Positions 59,745 through 64,000 of a DNA stretch of 64,000 bases are shown here, one piece after another (position 1 is the first letter of the stretch; every line of letters begins with the position of its first letter). Origin of the DNA: JAEUJM01 sp044221555 (GTDB lineage Bacteria; Actinomycetota; Acidimicrobiia; Acidimicrobiales; DATDAH01). Where the stretch lies: the NCBI GenBank assembly GCA_044221555.1, contig JBGAOY010000010.1, positions 1 to 64,000 on the forward strand. Direction: 5' to 3'. Both the position numbers and the translations under genes were made by a program. The notes under the pieces are model-generated. The model was not told the origin of the DNA. It ran no database searches and saw only the letters and a program-made list of their open reading frames with translations.

Positions 59745-60716
59745 ATGGCTGTCGAGACTCTGACGCTCGATCTGGGCACCGAACCGCCCCTCGAGGAGGA
59801 GCCCCAGAGCGGGCTCGGCAAGGGGCTGGCGGCCATCCTGGCCGACACTGCGGCCGAGCGTCCGCGTCGTGGGGGGCTGGCCAGCCTGATCCCCGACCGC
59901 CTCGACGACGTCGCGACGGCCCCGGCGGTGATCGCCCCACCCACCCTCGCGCACGGCGGCGACCTCGACACCTCCGACCTCGGCGCCGACCTCGTGCGCG
60001 CCCTGCTCGACGGCCTGGGGTCGAGCATGCCCCTCGACCTGTGCGCCTACCTGCACCAGGGCCGCACCGAGCGACCCCGTCTCACCCTGCGCTCGCCGTC
60101 GTTCGCGTCCTTCGACCCCTCCGACGGGTTCGAGCTGTGCGACCTGCTGGGCCGGCGCCTCCGCACGGGCCAGTCGGGCGGGTTCGAGGCGGCCGGCTTC
60201 GTCGGCACCACCGTGGCCACGTCGGGATGGGCGAGCAGCGGCATCTTCGCGGTCGGCCGCCGGCGGGGCCTGCTCGGGCCGCCCGAGATCGCCGCGGTCG
60301 AGGCCTTCTGCACCACGCTGGGCGCGAGCGTGCACCAGCTCTCCGAGCAGCACGACGACTCGAGCCCGGTCCCGGAGTTCCGCATCCACGTGGCCGAGGC
60401 GGCCCTGGGGGCGGAGGCGACCGTGGCGGTGGTGGTCCCGGACGGCCTGCGCCACGGCCACGCCTGGGCGACCGGCCGGGTGGAGGCGGTGGCGACCGCG
60501 TTGTTGAAGGCGATCGACTGCGGGCGGATGTTCCGCTACGCCAGCGAGACCGAGGTGGACGGCGAGCGCCGCGCCCTCGCCCTGCTCCAGGGCGACGACG
60601 GCACCGCGGCACTGCGGGGCGCCTCGGTGCCGTCGGGCACCCCGGGCAGTGCGGTGGTAATCGCCACCTATCGCGCCGCGTCGGCCCTGCAACTGTCGCC
60701 TGCTGAGCAGCGTTGA
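59745..60716 (+). CDS. Unknown 323-aa protein with a ParB-like N-terminal peptide
   Basis: The protein returns to normal high GC. It begins MAVETLTLDLGTEPPLEEEPQSGLGKGLAAILADTA. SGLGKGLAAIL resembles the N-terminal peptide of ParB proteins that stimulates ParA, but no ParB DNA-binding domain follows. Residues about 80-320 look like a GAF-type or related alpha/beta fold with two half-repeats (LDLCAYLHQGRTERPRLTLRSPSF, ATVAVVVPDGLRHGHAW). ATG 59745 is the start. It lies 110 bp after the island, whose insertion may have replaced its original promoter. Confidence 0.6.
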   Translation: MAVETLTLDLGTEPPLEEEPQSGLGKGLAAILADTAAERPRRGGLASLIPDRLDDVATAPAVIAPPTLAHGGDLDTSDLGADLVRALLDGLGSSMPLDLCAYLHQGRTERPRLTLRSPSFASFDPSDGFELCDLLGRRLRTGQSGGFEAAGFVGTTVATSGWASSGIFAVGRRRGLLGPPEIAAVEAFCTTLGASVHQLSEQHDDSSPVPEFRIHVAEAALGAEATVAVVVPDGLRHGHAWATGRVEAVATALLKAIDCGRMFRYASETEVDGERRALALLQGDDGTAALRGASVPSGTPGSAVVIATYRAASALQLSPAEQR

Positions 60717-60720
60717 CACC

Positions 60721-60740
60721 CGGCGGGCGTCAGCCCGCCG
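60721..60740 (+). terminator. Hairpin terminator directly after the 59745 gene
   Basis: CGGCGGGC-GTCA-GCCCGCCG is a perfect 8-bp stem with a 4-nt loop, 4 nt after the stop codon. Confidence 0.6.
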
Positions 60741-60793
60741 CTGCAAAGTGGGGTAGCGACCCGGCGGGTGGCGCCGATCCGGAGGGTCCGAAC

Positions 60794-60820
60794 GATCGGC
60801 CCACGCCTTTCGGGCCGATC
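60794..60820. terminator. Second hairpin in the convergent gap
   Basis: GATCGGCCC (60794-60802) pairs perfectly with GGGCCGATC (60812-60820) around a 9-nt loop. Together with the hairpin at 60721 it separates the convergent unknown and cNMP-binding genes; it most likely serves the minus strand. Confidence 0.5.
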
Positions 60821-60872
60821 TTCGGATACCGGATCGGGGTCAGGACCCGCCGGGTCGCGGGGGTGGCCCCCT

Positions 60873-61292
<420 letters not shown>

Positions 61293-61440
61293 GGGCCGAG
61301 AGCTTAGGACGCGGGGTCGCGGGGCTCACCGTGGCCGAGCGACATCGGAGAACCGGGGCCGACGTGCGTAGACTGACTCGTCGGGCATTTCGCCCCACTC
61401 GGGGCACTCGCCCCTGCATCGATCCACCAGTAGGAGATTC

Positions 61441-61665
61441 GTGGCCAGGCAGAAAGACGACGTCATCGTCACCGAGGGCATCGCGACCGAGGCGTTGCCC
61501 AACGGCATGTTCCGGGTCAAGCTCGAGTCGGGACACGAGGTGCTCGGTCACATCTCGGGGAAGATGCGCCGGGCGCGCATCCGCGTCCTGCCTGGTGACC
61601 GGGTGCAGATCGAGGTGTCGGCCTACGACACCTCCCGCGGGCGACTCACCTACCGCTACAAGTAG
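61441..61665 (+). CDS. infA: Translation initiation factor IF-1
   Basis: The 74-aa S1/OB-fold protein has VTEGIATEALPNGMFRVKLESGHEVLGHISGKMRR, IRVLPGDRVQIEVSAYD and SRGRLTYRYK, the complete IF-1 sequence at normal length. GTG 61441 follows a TAGGAG box 5 nt away. IF-1 binds the 30S A site with IF-2 and IF-3. In most actinobacteria infA sits beside rpmJ and rpsM; neither is here, so this may be a relocated or second copy. A small membrane protein gene follows 11 bp downstream. Confidence 0.95.
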   Translation: MARQKDDVIVTEGIATEALPNGMFRVKLESGHEVLGHISGKMRRARIRVLPGDRVQIEVSAYDTSRGRLTYRYK

Positions 61666-61676
61666 CCGACCCGGGC

Positions 61677-62063
61677 GTGCCCACGAACGAGGCCTCGCTC
61701 GGGCGCGCCCATCGGGTCGTGGCCGAGGTGCTGCTGGCCCTCGTCCTCGTGCAGGCGGTGGTGGCGGGGCACTACCTGTTCGGCGACTGGTCGATCCGCG
61801 TCCACGGCTTCCTGGGCAACGGCTCGTTCGTGCTCGGCCTCGTCCTGCTCGGCATCGCCCTGGTGGGCCGGTCGGACCGCATCCGCCTCGTGCTCTCGGC
61901 GGTCCTCGTGGCGGCCCTGTTCGCCCAGACCGGCCTCGGCTACGTCGGGCGCGAGACCGCCGAGGCGGCGGCGTGGCACGTCCCCCTGGGCGTGGCCATC
62001 TTCGGCTTCACGGCGTTCCTCGTCGGCCGCCCGGCGGGCGGGCCCCGCGCACCGACCGCCTGA
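61677..62063 (+). CDS. Small four-helix membrane protein
   Basis: The 128-aa product has hydrophobic helices near residues 15-33, 45-63, 68-88 and 98-116. The loop between the first two contains GHYLFGDWSIRVHGFLGNGS. The histidines in AGHYLF, VHGF and WHVPLG could bind haem or metal, as in small cytochrome-like membrane proteins, but no CxxCH motif is present. It is not recognised. GTG 61677 is 11 nt after infA, so the two may be co-transcribed. Confidence 0.65.
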   Translation: MPTNEASLGRAHRVVAEVLLALVLVQAVVAGHYLFGDWSIRVHGFLGNGSFVLGLVLLGIALVGRSDRIRLVLSAVLVAALFAQTGLGYVGRETAEAAAWHVPLGVAIFGFTAFLVGRPAGGPRAPTA

Positions 62064-62108
62064 GGCGGCGGCGTCCGGACGACGCTCGCCCGGCGCGCGT
62101 GGCGCTGG

Positions 62109-62888
62109 TCAGTCCGCCGCGGCCTCCAGGAACGGGGGGCGCTCACCGGCGGCGTCGACCACCAGGTTGGCGCCGCTGATGTACGACGCCAGCGGGGAGG
62201 CCAGGAACACGCAGGCGTCGCCGATGTCGCCGGGCGTGGCCAAGCGGCCGAGCGGGACGGTGGCGGCAACCCGCGCCACGCCGGCGTCGTCGCCGTAGAA
62301 CAGGTGGGACTGCTCGGTCTCGATCATGCCGCCGGTCACGCAGTTGACCCGGACCTTCGGGGCCCATTCCTGGGCCACGCTACGGGTGAAGCCGATCACG
62401 CCGGCCTTGGCCGCGCTGTAGGCCGCGGTCCCCGGCGAGGGCCGCAGGGCGCTGACGCTGGTGATGTTCACGATCGTGCCGCCGTCCTCCTGGTCCTGCA
62501 TCACCCGGTTCGCGGCCTGCGACACGTGGATGACCGCCAGCAGGTTGAGGGCGACGATCGAGGTGGTGAAGCGGGGCGACGCCGTGGCGGCGTCGGCCGC
62601 GGGGGAGCCGCCGGCGTTGTTCACCACGGCGTCGAGCCGGCCGTGGCGCTCGACGATCGCCGCCACCAGCGCGTCGACCTGCTCGGGCTCGCGCACGTCG
62701 GCGGCGACGAACATCGGTTGCCGCCCGTCCACCGCGGGGCCGTCCTGGGGCGCGTTCCGACCGCAGATGGCCACGTCGGCGCCGGCGGCGAGGAAGCGTT
62801 CGGTGATGCCCCGGCCGACACCCCGGGCGCCGCCGGTGACGAGCACCACCCGTCCGCTGAAGTCGAGCAGGTCTGCCGGCGCGGTCAC
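62109..62888 (-). CDS. Short-chain dehydrogenase divergent from echA20
   Basis: The 259-aa SDR has VVLVTGGARGVGRG, ICGRNAPQDG, AVVNNAGGSPAADAATASP, the catalytic Ser in NITSVSALRPSPG, YSAAK, and the C-terminal SGANLVVDAAGERP. In M. tuberculosis two SDR genes (Rv3548c and Rv3549c) lie divergent from echA20 (Rv3550), so this gene is a candidate counterpart by position and family, not by proven identity. GTG 62888 is the start. A substrate in steroid ring degradation is inferred from that neighbourhood. Confidence 0.83.
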   Translation of the reverse strand: MTAPADLLDFSGRVVLVTGGARGVGRGITERFLAAGADVAICGRNAPQDGPAVDGRQPMFVAADVREPEQVDALVAAIVERHGRLDAVVNNAGGSPAADAATASPRFTTSIVALNLLAVIHVSQAANRVMQDQEDGGTIVNITSVSALRPSPGTAAYSAAKAGVIGFTRSVAQEWAPKVRVNCVTGGMIETEQSHLFYGDDAGVARVAATVPLGRLATPGDIGDACVFLASPLASYISGANLVVDAAGERPPFLEAAAD

Positions 62889-63090
62889 AGGATCGGAACC
62901 TAGTGGAGCGACGGTGGGCCGCTCCGCGAGGCGGCGGCGGGGAGGGAGGCGCCGGAGGAGTCGGCGGCGACCGCGAGTCCATTGCGATTCGGTCGAACGG
63001 CCGCGAGGAAACGAGGACGTGACGAGTCGGCGGCGAACGTTCAAGGGTCTCGCCACGGAGCGTGGTCGCTCCCCCGTCACCGCCGGGCGT

Positions 63091-63133
63091 CTTTGGACCG
63101 CTGACCGCGGTGGGCGCGGTGATCGGTCCAAAG
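63091..63133. repeat. Perfect 10-bp inverted repeat with 23-bp spacer
   Basis: CTTTGGACCG (63091-63100) and CGGTCCAAAG (63124-63133) are exact complements. The spacer is itself partly symmetric (CCGCGG, GCGCGGT). It could be a DNA-looping operator or the base of an RNA hairpin; it lies 105 bp upstream of the echA20-like start. Confidence 0.5.
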
Positions 63134-63196
63134 GAAGGCGAATTCGGCGCCGCCGCGCCGCCGCACTGGCGTCGCCTCGCGCCGCCCCCGTACGGT

Positions 63197-63211
63197 CTGA
63201 CGGTCCGTCAG
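63197..63211. promoter_or_regulatory. Palindromic operator CTGACGnnnCGTCAG, site 3
   Basis: CTGACG-GTC-CGTCAG with perfect arms, 26 bp before the GTG of the echA20-like gene. It is the third copy of the pattern, again next to a steroid ring-degradation gene. Confidence 0.68.
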
Positions 63212-63237
63212 ATCAGCAGCACCGAGGAGTGGAACGG

Positions 63238-64000
63238 GTGGGGAACAGCTATCAGGTCGACGAGGTCGGCATCGCCGAGATCGTCATGGACAACCCACCC
63301 GTCAACGCGCTCACCGTGGCGGGCTGGTTCGAGGTGGCCGACCTGCTCCGACGGGCCGGTGACGACGCCGGGGTGCGCGCCGTGGTGCTGCGGGCCGAGG
63401 GTCGGGGCTTCAACGCCGGCGTCGACATCAAGGAGATGCAGGCCACCGAGGGCTACGACGCCCTCATCGGTGCCAACCGCGGCTGTTACGCGGCCTTCGC
63501 CGCCGTGTACGAGTGCGCGGTGCCGGTGATCGCCGCGGTGAACGGGTTCTGCCTCGGCGGCGGCATCGGCCTGGTGGGCAACGCCGACATCATCATCGCC
63601 GCCGACGACGCCACCTTCGGGCTGCCCGAGGTGGACCGTGGCGCCCTGGGCGCGGCCACCCACCTGGCCCGCCTGGTGCCACAGCACAAGATGCGGGCGA
63701 TGGTCTACACCAGCGCCACGGCCACGGCGGCCGAGCTGCACCACTACGGGTCGGTCCTGCAGGTGGTGCCCCAGGCCGAGCTGCGCGGCGCCGCCTTCGC
63801 CGTGGCCCGGGGCATCGCCGAGAAGAGCCCCCGGGTGATCCGGGCCGCCAAGGAGTCGCTGAACGGCATCGACCCCGTCGACGTGAAGCGCAGCTATCGC
63901 TTCGAGCAGGGCTTCACCTTCGAGCTGAACCTGTCGGGCGTGGCCGACGAGGCCCGTCAGGCCTTCGTCGACAAGCGCCCTGCTGATTTCAACGACACTG
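63238..64000 (+). CDS. echA20: EchA20-like steroid ring-cleavage crotonase, 3' end cut
   Basis: At least 254 residues are present with no stop before the window end. They match remembered M. tuberculosis EchA20 (Rv3550): YPPVNA-like DNPPVNAL, LRAEGRGFNAGVDIKEMQATEGYDALI, ANRGCYAAFAAVYECAVPVIAAVNGFCLGGGIGLVGNADIIIA, ATFGLPEVDRGALGAATHLARLVPQHKM, SYRFEQGFTFELNLSGVADEARQAF. EchA20 hydrolyses a ring of the HIP-derived CoA thioester in steroid C/D degradation. GTG 63238 follows GAGGAG. Probably only a few codons are missing. It has operator CTGACGnnnCGTCAG upstream. Confidence 0.9.
   Translation, partial: MGNSYQVDEVGIAEIVMDNPPVNALTVAGWFEVADLLRRAGDDAGVRAVVLRAEGRGFNAGVDIKEMQATEGYDALIGANRGCYAAFAAVYECAVPVIAAVNGFCLGGGIGLVGNADIIIAADDATFGLPEVDRGALGAATHLARLVPQHKMRAMVYTSATATAAELHHYGSVLQVVPQAELRGAAFAVARGIAEKSPRVIRAAKESLNGIDPVDVKRSYRFEQGFTFELNLSGVADEARQAFVDKRPADFNDT

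Larger units (their letters stand above)
62889..63237. other. 350-bp divergent intergenic region
   Basis: No gene is seen. The region contains a repeated GAGTCGGCGGCGA (62958-62970 and 63024-63036), a 10-bp inverted repeat at 63091-63133 and the CTGACG operator at 63197-63211. It should carry promoters for both the SDR and the echA20-like gene. Confidence 0.75.

Noticed and set aside
57771..60716. Plasmid or chromosome partition locus (ParA and ParB)
   Set aside because: The ATPase has KGGVGRS instead of KGGVGKT, the 59745 protein lacks a ParB DNA-binding domain, composition differs between them, and no parS-like repeat was seen.

Overview
The window comes from a very GC-rich actinobacterium. 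Third codon positions are almost all G or C, GTG starts are frequent, and there is a WhiB regulator and an actinobacterial-type IF-1. The large set of acyl-CoA dehydrogenases, crotonases, CaiB/BaiF CoA-transferases, short-chain dehydrogenases (SDRs), acyl-CoA synthetases and luciferase-like flavin oxidoreductases suggests an Acidimicrobiia-like lineage (for example the Ilumatobacter/Iamia group) living on sterols or other branched lipids. This placement is an inference from gene content. No rRNA, tRNA, CRISPR array or transposase was seen.

Layout. 1-555 is a damaged edge: the first codons of a divergent gene, a homopolymer-rich stretch that looks like an assembly error, and the tail of an acyl-CoA dehydrogenase. 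0.6-15 kb holds a hemolysin-III-like membrane protein, an SDR-SDR-alcohol dehydrogenase operon, two CaiB/BaiF proteins with duplicated modules, paired mini zinc ribbons, a NagZ-like lipoprotein and two divergent SDRs. 15.4-21.8 kb holds an 88-bp tandem duplication, a triple palindrome in front of a di-iron protein and TetR regulator, then UbiA, a MerB-like protein, a cytochrome P450 and an epoxide hydrolase. 21.8-28.2 kb is a signalling operon (CheB, CheR-PAS, histidine kinase, response regulator) in which every junction is a 4-nt overlap. 28.3-41.5 kb is acyl-CoA metabolism, including FadD17-, FadE26-, MCR- and FadA5-like genes. 41.5-48.9 kb holds whiB with a coupled unannotated small ORF, a fasciclin lipoprotein, a CarH-like B12 photoreceptor candidate, several lipoproteins and an O-antigen-ligase-like protein. 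48.9-56.9 kb holds fadD19/echA19-like and fadE30/ipdF-like genes. 56.87-59.74 kb is a low-GC foreign island of three genes around a KGGVGRS-type ATPase. 59.7-64.0 kb holds an unknown protein, a cNMP-binding protein, infA and a divergent SDR/echA20-like pair cut by the window end.

How it works together. Many products resemble Mycobacterium tuberculosis cholesterol-catabolism enzymes: side-chain activation and beta-oxidation (FadD17, FadD19, EchA19, FadE26, FadA5, MCR) and ring C/D degradation (FadE30, IpdF, EchA20). Two palindrome families follow this split. KstR-like sites (TnnAACnnGTTnnA with one or two deviations) lie between the divergent P450/epoxide hydrolase, mcr/fadA5 and fadD19/echA19 pairs. 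A second motif, CTGACGnnnCGTCAG, lies 27-47 bp upstream of fadE30-ipdF, echA20 and an SDR. This suggests two sterol regulons, the second with an operator unlike the known KstR2 site.

The best candidate for an undescribed system is the low-GC three-gene module at 56.93-59.63 kb: a 127-aa alpha/beta protein, a 145-aa protein with a ribbon-helix-helix-like segment, and a 620-aa ATPase with a helical C-terminus. All homology statements come from reading the sequence and remembered family sequences; no database search was run.
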